Shown here in pieces: positions 1-5,798 of a DNA stretch of 6,150 bases. Positions within the stretch are counted from its first letter, which is position 1. Every line of letters begins with the position of its first letter. This DNA comes from Crocosphaera sp038442745 (GTDB lineage: Bacteria > Cyanobacteriota > Cyanobacteriia > Cyanobacteriales > Microcystaceae), in assembly GCF_038442745.1 (NCBI RefSeq), contig NZ_JARVCN010000199.1:1-6150 (forward strand), read 5' to 3'. The notes beneath the pieces were generated by a model, which worked only from the letters and a program-made list of their open reading frames with translations, was not told the DNA's origin and searched no databases. Made by a program: the position numbers and the translations under genes.

Positions 1-71
1 TTTGGCCTAAGTTTTCGCAGCGAGTGACCCCTGGCTTTTTGAGAAGATACCTATGATTAGGATATTTTTTT

Positions 72-92
72 GTTCCCTATTCCCTGTTCCCT
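72..92. repeat. Three tandem 7-bp repeats (RTTCCCT), STRR-like
   Basis: Three contiguous heptamers are seen: GTTCCCT, ATTCCCT and GTTCCCT, preceded by a T-run. Short tandemly repeated heptamers of this TTCCCT type are common in cyanobacterial intergenic DNA (the STRR class). The array is very short, so it is probably a neutral genomic repeat. No function can be read from it. Confidence 0.55.
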
Positions 93-151
93 TTCACGAA
101 AATTTATTTAGCCTAACTATTGTTTGTAGTATTATTGGCTCATTGATTATG

Positions 152-180
152 TCTCTTGGTATTAACCAAGGGATAGTTTT
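152..180 (+). terminator. Hairpin plus T-rich tract ahead of the cobalamin gene
   Basis: The arms CTTGGT (155-160) and ACCAAG (165-170) pair perfectly around the loop ATTA. In RNA the stem extends to nine pairs (152-160 with 165-173), including one G-U pair. It is followed by TAG and then five T residues beginning at 177. This has the form of an intrinsic terminator, though with only moderate GC in the stem. It lies about 23 bases before the ATG at 197. It could therefore end an upstream transcript, attenuate the cobalamin gene, or be a protein-binding palindrome. The sequence alone does not decide among these. Confidence 0.35.
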
Positions 181-196
181 TATATAAAGGTTGTTA

Positions 197-2089
197 ATGA
201 CTCTTTTTGATGATTTTGAGCCAATATCTGCGATCGCTACTACCCCAAGAGCTACTGAATTATTACATACTCTGTGTAAATCCTTAAGAGCCACACTATA
301 TATTCCTGAAAGCTTGCCTTTAATTGATGCTACAACTCGTCATTATTCAGGTTCTCTGAAGGCTCATTTAGGTACTATCTGGGGAGATAACCGAGCTTTT
401 ATATTTTGTTTAGCCAATGGTGCGGTTATTCGTCTTATTGCCCCTCTATTAGCTGATAAGGCCTCTGATCCAGCTATTGTTGTCATCGATCCGACGGGTC
501 AATATGTGATTAGTTTATGCAGTGGCCATCAAGGAGGTGCCGATCGCTTAGCTCAGTTAATCGCTCATCAACTGGATGCTACCCCCATCATTACTGGCGC
601 ATCCCATAACCTAAACTTACCAGGTATTGATATTTTAGGGTCGCCTTTTGGTTGGCGCAAGGGAACGGGAGATTGGACAGGAATCAGTCATGTGATCGCT
701 TCTCAAAAAAGGGTTCAAGTGATACAAGAATCGGGTTGTGAGCTTTGGAAAGATAATTTACCTCAAAATCACCCTTTTTCCTTTGGATTCGATGAAAATG
801 GCGAAAATGACCCCATAGAGGGTCGTGTCTGGATCAGTGCAACTAAACGTAGGTTTGCTGAAGGGTTGAGCATTCCTAAAGTGCAGTGGCATCCTCGTGT
901 TTTGTGGGTGGGTATCGGTTGTATTCGAGGAACGTCTCAGGAGTTGATTGCGGAGGGGATTGAAAAAGTATGTCAAAAATATCATTTAGCGATGGATGCG
1001 ATCGCTGGTATTGCCACTATTGATATTAAAGCAGATGAGGTGGGAATTGTTGAATATTGTCAAGAGAAAAACTATCCCTTATTAACTTATTCTGCTGATG
1101 TTTTAAATACCATCAAAATTCCTAATCCTTCTGAGGTAGTTAAGCAAGAAGTTGGTACTGCTAGTGTGGCTGAAGCAGCGGCGATTTATGGGTCTACATA
1201 TTGGTTTAGCTCAGAAGAAAATGGGGAAAAAGTTGAGTCAGAAAAGCCTCTTTTGGTAACTAAACAAGTGATTAAGTCTAATAATGAAGCGGTAACAGTT
1301 GCCGTTGCTCAAAGCGATTTAGAATATACGGGAAGAAAAGGCAAAATCTATTTAGTGGGAATAGGACCAGGTAGTTTAGAGCAGATAACTACTGCAGCAA
1401 AAACGGCTATTAATCAAGCAGATGCTATTATTGGCTATTCTTTATACTTAGAACTAATTAAAACCATAAGTCGTCCTGGACAAATTATTCAATCTTTGCC
1501 CATTACACAAGAACTGCAAAGGGCGCAGAGAGCTATATTTTTAGCTAAATGGGGCTTAACTGTTGCTGTTGTTTCGTCAGGAGATTCTGGCATTTATGGT
1601 ATGGCTGGTTTAGTATTAGAAGAACTAAAAAATTGTAGTTGGGATGGCAATAATCCTAGTATTGAAGTATTCCCAGGAATTACTGCCTTGCAAGCAACAG
1701 CAGCTAGAGTAGGAACTCCATTAATGCACGATTTTTGTGCAATTAGTCTCAGCGATTTATTAACTCCTTGGGAAGTGATTAAAAAGCGATTGCAAGCGGC
1801 TGCAGTAGGTGATTTTGTAACGGCATTATATAATCCAAAATCTCAAACTCGTCAAAGCCAAATTGTAGAAGCACAAAATATATTTTTACATTATCGTAAC
1901 CCTAATACTCCTGTGGCTTTGGTTCGCTGTGCTTATCGTCAAGAGGAGAATATAATCTTAACTAATTTAACAGAAATGCTAGACCATAATATTGATATGT
2001 TAACTACGGTTTTGATTGGCAATAGTAGCACGTTTTTTCACCAAAATTGGATGATTACACCAAGAGGATATAATGAATTGAAAATGTAA
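197..2089 (+). CDS. cbiGH (cobJ): Bifunctional cobalamin biosynthesis protein CbiG / precorrin-3B C17-methyltransferase (CbiH/CobJ)
   Basis: This 630-residue protein is a fusion of two corrin-pathway enzymes and should be cytoplasmic. Residues about 50-335 match CbiG, which opens the ring-A lactone of cobalt-precorrin-5A with loss of a C2 unit. Visible CbiG signatures are the FIFCLANGAVIRLIAPLL stretch (68-85), SGHQGGADRLA (109-119) and GIGCIRGTS (239-247). After a poorly conserved linker (about 338-380), residues 382-612 match the SAM-dependent C17-methyltransferase CbiH/CobJ, which methylates C17 and contracts the ring. Its motifs are VGIGPGS near 387, SGDSGIYGMA near 461-470, FPGITALQATAARVGTP near 492-508, ALYNPKSQTR near 543 and MLTTVLIGNSST near 601. 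The ATG at 197 is preferred over an in-frame TTG at 191 because AAAGG (186-190) sits 6 bases before the ATG but abuts the TTG. The fusion is known in cyanobacteria. The two activities are non-consecutive steps (CbiF acts between them), but the lactone made by CbiH is the one opened by CbiG. Confidence 0.93.
   Translation: MTLFDDFEPISAIATTPRATELLHTLCKSLRATLYIPESLPLIDATTRHYSGSLKAHLGTIWGDNRAFIFCLANGAVIRLIAPLLADKASDPAIVVIDPTGQYVISLCSGHQGGADRLAQLIAHQLDATPIITGASHNLNLPGIDILGSPFGWRKGTGDWTGISHVIASQKRVQVIQESGCELWKDNLPQNHPFSFGFDENGENDPIEGRVWISATKRRFAEGLSIPKVQWHPRVLWVGIGCIRGTSQELIAEGIEKVCQKYHLAMDAIAGIATIDIKADEVGIVEYCQEKNYPLLTYSADVLNTIKIPNPSEVVKQEVGTASVAEAAAIYGSTYWFSSEENGEKVESEKPLLVTKQVIKSNNEAVTVAVAQSDLEYTGRKGKIYLVGIGPGSLEQITTAAKTAINQADAIIGYSLYLELIKTISRPGQIIQSLPITQELQRAQRAIFLAKWGLTVAVVSSGDSGIYGMAGLVLEELKNCSWDGNNPSIEVFPGITALQATAARVGTPLMHDFCAISLSDLLTPWEVIKKRLQAAAVGDFVTALYNPKSQTRQSQIVEAQNIFLHYRNPNTPVALVRCAYRQEENIILTNLTEMLDHNIDMLTTVLIGNSSTFFHQNWMITPRGYNELKM
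230..237. repeat. HIP1 octamer GCGATCGC
   Basis: This is a perfect copy of the highly iterated palindrome of cyanobacterial genomes, near the 5' end of the cobalamin gene. It is a lineage marker and has no assigned function here. Confidence 0.85.
998..1005. repeat. HIP1 octamer GCGATCGC
   Basis: This second perfect HIP1 palindrome lies inside the CbiG part of the cobalamin gene, at the codons for DAIAG. Confidence 0.85.
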
Positions 2090-2149
2090 AATTTATAACA
2101 TTTTTATTCACAATCCTCGTTTCCTCAAGATAATTTAAGATCTTGTGAC

Positions 2150-2177
2150 TTGACATATCAAATAATTTTGATATATC
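2150..2177 (+). promoter_or_regulatory. Promoter of the arsBHC operon (-35 and -10)
   Basis: A perfect -35 TTGACA lies at 2150-2155, and a -10-like TATATC lies at 2172-2177 with a 16-base spacer. The alternative TATCTT at 2174-2179 gives an 18-base spacer. Either predicts transcription starting near 2184-2186. The spacer between the two elements is almost entirely filled by the first operator palindrome, which is the expected arrangement for a repressor that blocks RNA polymerase. Confidence 0.7.
2155..2174. promoter_or_regulatory. ArsR-type operator 1 (between -35 and -10)
   Basis: This is a perfect inverted repeat, ATATCAAA-TAAT-TTTGATAT. It contains the pattern ATCAA-N6-TTGAT, which I recall as the ArsR-binding pattern of the Synechocystis arsBHC promoter. 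It occupies the promoter spacer. Nineteen of its 20 bases recur exactly 29 bases downstream as operator 2. The binding protein is inferred to be an ArsR/SmtB-family repressor released by arsenite or antimonite; no such gene is in this window. Confidence 0.7.
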
Positions 2178-2183
2178 TTTTAT

Positions 2184-2203
2184 GTATCAAATAATTTTGA
2201 TAT
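2184..2203. promoter_or_regulatory. ArsR-type operator 2 (over the predicted transcription start)
   Basis: This second copy of the palindrome reads TATCAAA-TAAT-TTTGATA at 2185-2202, and 2185-2203 is identical to 2156-2174. It begins at about the predicted transcription start and runs into the leader. Two copies on a 29-base period suggest two repressor dimers bound side by side. The copy also covers part of the ATG at 2182, which argues that this ATG is operator DNA and not the arsB start codon. Confidence 0.65.
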
Positions 2204-2208
2204 GTTCT

Positions 2209-3354
2209 ATGACTACTCGTATTAATCCCAAAGCCGTCAAAGCAGGGGGAAGTCTTAATATTTTTGAAAAATATTTAACCCTGTGGGTAGCTATTTGTAT
2301 CGTTCTTGGTATTGTTTTAGGTAGAAGTTTTCCTAATGTAGCAGAGACATTAGACGGGATGAGTCTTTATAATGTCTCAATTCCTATTGCAATTTGTTTA
2401 TTTTTCATGATGTATCCCATCATGGTGAAAATAGATTTTTCCCAAGCAATACAAGCGGCGAAAACGCCAAAACCAGTTATATTAACCTTGGTAATTAATT
2501 GGTTAATTAAACCTTTTACAATGGTGGTATTTGCACAATTTTTCCTCGGTTACTTGTTTGCACCAATGTTAAGTGCAACGGAGATAATTAGAGGTTCCGA
2601 AGTCACCTTAGCTAACTCTTACATTGCAGGTTGTATTTTACTAGGTATTGCACCTTGCACTGCTATGGTACTGATGTGGGGATATCTTTCCTATAGTAAT
2701 CAAGGTCATACTTTGGTGATGGTTGCTGTTAACTCTTTGGCAATGTTATTTCTTTATGCACCCCTTGGAAAATGGCTACTTTCTGCTAATAATCTATCAG
2801 TTCCTTGGCAAACTATTGTTTTCTCGGTGTTAATTTATGTTGGGTTGCCATTAGGGTTTGGAATATATAGCCGTTATTGGATTTTAAAAAATAAGGGGAA
2901 AGAATGGTTTGAACGCCAGTTTTTGCAATATTTAAGTCCCATTTCTGTGACAGCTTTATTATTAACATTGATTCTACTGTTTGCCTTCAAAGGAGAATTA
3001 ATTGTTAAGAATCCTCTGCATATTTTCTTAATCGCTGTTCCCCTGTTTATTCAAACTAATTTCATTTTTCTGATTGCTTACGTAGCAGGTTTAAAACTTA
3101 ACTTAACCTACGAAGATGCCGCCCCAGTAGCTTTAATTGGTGCTAGTAATCATTTTGAGGTTGCTATTGCCACTGCAGTTATGTTATTTGGCTTAAATTC
3201 TGGTGCAGCTTTAGCAACAGTTGTGGGAGTTTTGATAGAAGTTCCTGTAATGTTAATGTTAGTAGAATTCTGCAAAAAAACTGCTGTTTGGTTTCCAAGA
3301 AATCCCGAGAAAGCAACATTACTAGATCCTCGTTGTATCGATTCTTTACACTAG
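2209..3354 (+). CDS. arsB (acr3): ACR3-family arsenite efflux permease
   Basis: This 381-residue inner-membrane protein should export arsenite (and perhaps antimonite), driven by the proton gradient. About ten hydrophobic segments run through the whole chain, beginning with YLTLWVAICIVLGIVLGRSF near residues 22-41, the standard ACR3 opening. The essential membrane cysteine is present in GIAPCTAMVLMW (Cys150), and the conserved glutamate in GASNHFEVAIATA (Glu317). VGVLIEVPVML near the C-terminus is also typical. The frame is open upstream to an ATG at 2182, but that codon lies at or before the predicted transcription start and inside operator 2, so the ATG at 2209 is chosen; no clear ribosome-binding site precedes either. 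It is the first gene of a three-gene operon, followed after 18 bases by arsH. The symbol arsB follows cyanobacterial usage; the protein belongs to the ACR3 family and not to the E. coli ArsB family. Confidence 0.93.
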   Translation: MTTRINPKAVKAGGSLNIFEKYLTLWVAICIVLGIVLGRSFPNVAETLDGMSLYNVSIPIAICLFFMMYPIMVKIDFSQAIQAAKTPKPVILTLVINWLIKPFTMVVFAQFFLGYLFAPMLSATEIIRGSEVTLANSYIAGCILLGIAPCTAMVLMWGYLSYSNQGHTLVMVAVNSLAMLFLYAPLGKWLLSANNLSVPWQTIVFSVLIYVGLPLGFGIYSRYWILKNKGKEWFERQFLQYLSPISVTALLLTLILLFAFKGELIVKNPLHIFLIAVPLFIQTNFIFLIAYVAGLKLNLTYEDAAPVALIGASNHFEVAIATAVMLFGLNSGAALATVVGVLIEVPVMLMLVEFCKKTAVWFPRNPEKATLLDPRCIDSLH

Positions 3355-3372
3355 AAATAATTGATAAATTTC

Positions 3373-4002
3373 ATGAACAGTTTTGATCATGCGCCCCGTA
3401 TTTTATTTTTGTATGGTTCGTTAAGAGAGCGTTCTTATAGTCGTTTATTGGCTGAAGAAGCAGGTCGAATCATTGAAAAAATGGGAGCAGAAATTAAATT
3501 TTTTAACCCTCATGAGTTGCCTTTACGGGGACAGGTAGACGAGTCTCATCCTAAAGTACAAGAACTCAGAGAACTTAGTCAATGGTCAGAAGGACAAGTT
3601 TGGTCATCTCCGGAAATGCACGGTAACCTAACAGGAATACTCAAAAACCAAATTGATTGGATACCTTTAAATATCGGTTCTATTCGTCCCACACAGGGAA
3701 AAACATTAGCTGTAATGCAAGTAAGCGGAGGTTCTCAATCTTTTAATGCAGTTAATAGCATGAGAATTTTAGGAAGATGGATGAGAATGTTTACTATTCC
3801 TAATCAATCTTCAGTTGCTAAAGCTTATCAAGAGTTTCATGAAGACGGAACTATGAAAGAATCCGCTTATCGTGACCGAGTTATTGATGTAATGGAAGAA
3901 CTATATAAATTTACTTTTTTGTTACGAGATAAGATCGATTATTTAACAGATCGACATAGTGAACGAAAAGAAAAACAATTAAAATTGGAGGAAAAAAAAT
4001 GA
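3373..4002 (+). CDS. arsH: ArsH, NADPH-dependent FMN reductase of the arsenic operon
   Basis: This 209-residue cytoplasmic flavoprotein belongs to the flavodoxin-like NADPH-dependent FMN reductase family. The FMN-phosphate loop is seen as LYGSLRERSYSR at residues 13-24. The ArsH-type motif SPEMHGNLTGILKNQIDW spans about residues 79-96, and VSGGSQSFNAVNSMRILG follows near 117-134. Characterised ArsH proteins oxidise trivalent methylarsenicals or reduce quinones, azo dyes or metals with NADPH; which applies here cannot be read from sequence. The C-terminal 15 residues are very rich in Lys and Glu. The ATG at 3373 is preferred over an in-frame TTG at 3361; neither has a good Shine-Dalgarno, so translation may be coupled to arsB, which ends 18 bases upstream. 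Its stop overlaps the arsC start. Confidence 0.92.
   Translation: MNSFDHAPRILFLYGSLRERSYSRLLAEEAGRIIEKMGAEIKFFNPHELPLRGQVDESHPKVQELRELSQWSEGQVWSSPEMHGNLTGILKNQIDWIPLNIGSIRPTQGKTLAVMQVSGGSQSFNAVNSMRILGRWMRMFTIPNQSSVAKAYQEFHEDGTMKESAYRDRVIDVMEELYKFTFLLRDKIDYLTDRHSERKEKQLKLEEKK
3987..3991 (+). promoter_or_regulatory. Strong Shine-Dalgarno of arsC inside arsH
   Basis: GGAGG lies 7 bases before the arsC ATG and within the last codons of arsH. It fixes the arsC start and contrasts with the weak or absent sites of arsB and arsH. Confidence 0.75.
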
Positions 4003-4397
4003 AAAAAATTATGTTTGTTTGTAAACGAAATTCTTGCCGTTCTCAAATGGCAGAAGGTTTTGCCAAAACTTTAGGAAAAGACAAGATTGAAGTCAGCAGT
4101 TCCGGTTTAGAAGCAAGTCGTGTTCATCCTATTGCTATTCAAGTAATGGAGGAAACTGGCATTAGTATTGGAGATCAAACCTCTGATCCCTTGAGTGATT
4201 TTGATCCAAACAATTATGATGCAGTTATCTCTTTGTGTGGTTGTGGGGTTAATTTACCTCAAGAATGGGTATTGAGGGATATTTTTGAGGATTGGGAATT
4301 GGATGATCCTGATGGACAACCTCTAGATACTTTTTACCGTGTTAGAGATGAAATTAAGGAAAAAGTTGAGGGGTTAATCAAGAAATTAGACAATTAA
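3999..4397 (+). CDS. arsC: Arsenate reductase, low-molecular-weight phosphatase fold
   Basis: This 132-residue cytoplasmic enzyme reduces arsenate to arsenite for export by the adjacent ACR3. The N-terminal active-site loop is C-X5-R (Cys8 to Arg14, CKRNSCRS). A CGC motif places Cys80 and Cys82 in ISLCGCGVNLP, and the phosphatase-fold Asp-Pro lies in LDDPDG (Asp103-Pro104). Cys8, Cys80 and Cys82 coincide with the positions I recall as required in the Synechocystis enzyme, which couples to glutathione and glutaredoxin despite its thioredoxin-type fold; use of the same reductant here is inferred. The start overlaps the arsH stop as ATGA, and a strong GGAGG (3987-3991) lies 7 bases upstream, the best ribosome-binding site in the operon. 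This suggests ArsC is translated efficiently and independently. Confidence 0.94.
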   Translation: MKKIMFVCKRNSCRSQMAEGFAKTLGKDKIEVSSSGLEASRVHPIAIQVMEETGISIGDQTSDPLSDFDPNNYDAVISLCGCGVNLPQEWVLRDIFEDWELDDPDGQPLDTFYRVRDEIKEKVEGLIKKLDN

Positions 4398-4544
4398 CTG
4401 CGTGAAGTATACTAATTTTTTCTTGTTCTATGCTTTACTCATGAAATACTCTTTTCTAGAAGAACTTTTTTCTTGTTAGTTCTCCTTTTATTTGAAAATA
4501 AAAGTTATGTGCAGTTTTTTCTAATTCAAGATGTTGCAGAATCC
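4398..4544. other. Convergent spacer between arsC and the channel gene
   Basis: This AT-rich region of 147 bases separates two converging genes and contains no plausible coding frame. It holds the 12-base direct repeat TTTTTTCTTGTT at 4416-4427 and 4466-4477. It also holds the inverted repeat AGAACT (4461-4466) / AGTTCT (4478-4483) and the perfect AT-rich palindrome at 4485-4504. A T-run (4515-4520) follows on the + strand. Its most likely job is transcription termination from both sides. Confidence 0.5.
4485..4504. terminator. AT-rich palindrome, possible bidirectional terminator
   Basis: CTTTTATTT-GA-AAATAAAAG is a perfect 9-base inverted repeat in the convergent spacer. In RNA it would form an 8-pair stem with a four-base loop. 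The stem is almost all A-U, and the next T-run on the + strand begins ten bases later (4515-4520), so it is a weak intrinsic terminator at best. Its position between two converging genes is the main support. Confidence 0.35.
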
Positions 4545-5738
4545 CTACTTATTAAGCTGTGACTTAAACCAAGTTTCTTTAACTTCTTGAAATCGAAGTT
4601 GTATGTCAATGGATACTATTTGCTGATTCAATTTTTCAGTTAAAGGATTATCCTGATTCAAAGCAATACTATAATTCTGAGTACCAATATCAAAATCTAC
4701 CACTCGATAAGGTGCTTGAGGATTTTTATATAAATAATATTCCAAAGCTAAACGGGAATATAAAACACCATCAACTTGATTGGATTTTAATTGGTTAATC
4801 CCTTCGGATAAACTATCAATCTCAACTATTCTCGCTTGATAATATTGACCCCATTGAACTGCTTTGGAACCGGAAATAGTGACTAAACGAACTCCTTTTA
4901 AATCACTGGAACTTTGTAAGTTTTGATAAGGTTGAGCAGAAAATGCTAGAGCTAAAGTCGTTGCAATACCTGCAGTTAAAGTGGTTACAGCTGCCAGGGA
5001 AATAAGCATCCAACTTCCGGCAATTAACCTTCCAAAATTAGTAACAGGATAGCGATCGCCGTATCCTACTGTACTAAACGTTGTTAAGGCACACCATACC
5101 CCCTCCGTAACTCCTTTAACATAGTTTTTGGGGAATTGTTCGCTGTTATGACGATGTTCAGCTAACCATAATAGATTACCCACAATAAATAAGCATAGCC
5201 CAATTAAAATAATAGATGATAAAAAAGCCCATCCAAAAAAAGGCTGAATAATAGTCCATAATGTAGGAGATTGAAGTGGGACAAGAATGCTAATCTTATC
5301 TTCGTGGACAGGTTGAGTAAAGTCAAAGCGACGAATATTTTTTTCTGTTACTGTGATACCACCAATGGCAATATCTATCTGTTGATTGGCTAACTTTTCT
5401 AGTGTTTGGTTGACAGAATCATTATAGATAAGTTCGTAGTCAAGGTTTAAAGTTGTTGCTAACTCGTCCCATATTTCAACAGAGATTCCAGTTAATCTGT
5501 TTTTGCCATTGGAGAGAGTTTCTGGTAAGATGACAGCCGGGGGTTCTCCTGTTATTCCAACGCGTAATTTTTCCCCTGCAAACGTTTGGTTTTGTTCTGT
5601 TATTTCTTCTGTATTTGATGTTTCAGGTGATGATTGCCCTTTACTTGGAATAGGTGCTAAAGTAACGTTAACGAAAAATAAACTAATTAATACAGTATAG
5701 AAATTTTTACAAGAAATTGTATTTTTTTGTTTTTTCAA
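4545..5738 (-). CDS. GluR0-like ligand-gated potassium channel (periplasmic-binding S1/S2 domain with TVGYGD pore)
   Basis: This 397-residue protein has the layout of the prokaryotic ionotropic glutamate receptor GluR0. In order it has a signal peptide (hydrophobic core about 13-29), S1 half of a periplasmic binding domain (about 56-154), first membrane helix (about 168-193), pore loop with the K+ filter TVGYGD (223-228), second helix (about 236-267) and S2 half (about 272-392). It should sit in the plasma membrane with S1/S2 outside and conduct K+ when ligand binds. Two ligand anchors differ from the family. The S1 position normally held by the alpha-carboxylate Arg (T-x-T-x-x-R) is Asn134 (TVTEKN), with Arg136/Arg137 two and three residues later. 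The S2 position normally acidic (YD/FD) is Ser328 (YSRLALEYY). The ligand is therefore uncertain. The start is TTG at 5738, preceded by AGGAG (5746-5750) at 7 bases; no ATG lies nearby. It diverges from the TPR gene and converges on arsC. Confidence 0.85.
   Translation of the reverse strand: MKKQKNTISCKNFYTVLISLFFVNVTLAPIPSKGQSSPETSNTEEITEQNQTFAGEKLRVGITGEPPAVILPETLSNGKNRLTGISVEIWDELATTLNLDYELIYNDSVNQTLEKLANQQIDIAIGGITVTEKNIRRFDFTQPVHEDKISILVPLQSPTLWTIIQPFFGWAFLSSIILIGLCLFIVGNLLWLAEHRHNSEQFPKNYVKGVTEGVWCALTTFSTVGYGDRYPVTNFGRLIAGSWMLISLAAVTTLTAGIATTLALAFSAQPYQNLQSSSDLKGVRLVTISGSKAVQWGQYYQARIVEIDSLSEGINQLKSNQVDGVLYSRLALEYYLYKNPQAPYRVVDFDIGTQNYSIALNQDNPLTEKLNQQIVSIDIQLRFQEVKETWFKSQLNK
5052..5059. 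repeat. HIP1 octamer GCGATCGC
   Basis: This third perfect HIP1 palindrome lies within the pore-encoding part of the channel gene. It covers codons of the GYGDRY filter region, so the filter's Gly-Asp-Arg coding is written with the HIP1 sequence. Confidence 0.85.
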
Positions 5739-5744
5739 CTTTTA

Positions 5745-5750
5745 TCTCCT
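5745..5750 (-). promoter_or_regulatory. Shine-Dalgarno supporting the TTG start of the channel gene
   Basis: On the - strand, AGGAGA lies with its AGGAG core 7 bases before TTG (5738-5736), followed directly by Lys-rich signal-peptide codons. The fit to the anti-Shine-Dalgarno sequence is strong and justifies a non-ATG start. Confidence 0.7.
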
Positions 5751-5774
5751 GATAAACTCATGTTAGAACTTTTT

Positions 5775-5783
5775 TGTTATAAT
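5775..5783 (+). promoter_or_regulatory. Extended -10 promoter for the TPR gene, possibly bidirectional
   Basis: TGTTATAAT is a perfect extended -10 (TG-N-TATAAT). No -35 is apparent, which extended -10 promoters can tolerate. Transcription would start near 5790, only about nine bases before the ATG at 5799. Read on the - strand, the same bases give TATAAC (5781-5776), a fair -10 for the divergent channel gene, with a poor -35 (TTCCAT). Promoter use is inferred. Confidence 0.45.
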
Positions 5784-5798
5784 TTCTTATTAGCTGGT

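Larger units (their letters stand above)
1..196. other. Upstream region without a recognisable complete gene
   Basis: No convincing gene is visible here. One + strand frame is open from the window edge (position 3) to a TGA at 54-56 and could be the last 17 codons of an upstream gene, but the peptide is too short to recognise. A reverse-strand frame over 94-294 has no family resemblance and overlaps the strongly supported cobalamin gene, so it is treated as a shadow. The stretch contains a heptamer repeat (72-92) and a hairpin (152-173), listed separately. I see no convincing -35/-10 pair for the following gene and no B12-box consensus. Confidence 0.5.

Noticed and set aside
50..71. CCTA-TGAT-TAGG hairpin followed by a T-run as a terminator
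   Set aside because: The stem is only four perfect pairs, which is too weak to call.
1..196. Cobalamin riboswitch ahead of the B12 gene
   Set aside because: I could find no B12-box consensus, and the available leader is short for the class. Only a hairpin with a T-rich tract is present.
94..294. Open frame of 66 codons on the - strand
   Set aside because: It overlaps the start of the strongly supported cobalamin gene, has no recognisable domain and shows no convincing start signals.
758..985. Open frame of 75 codons on the - strand inside the cobalamin gene
   Set aside because: It lies wholly within the CbiG coding region and resembles no known family; it is an antisense shadow.
2108..2148. 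TCACAA...TTGTGA with nested CAAGAT/ATCTTG as a CRP site or terminator
   Set aside because: The half-sites are in the wrong order and spacing for a CRP site (TGTGA-N6-TCACA), and no T-run follows the hairpin. It may still be a weak stem after the cobalamin gene.
2182..2208. Upstream ATG as the arsB start
   Set aside because: It lies at or before the predicted transcription start and inside the second operator, and the nine extra residues are encoded by the palindrome.
5503..5700. Open frame of 65 codons on the + strand opposite the channel gene
   Set aside because: It is antisense to the signal peptide and early S1 domain of the channel protein and has no recognisable domain.
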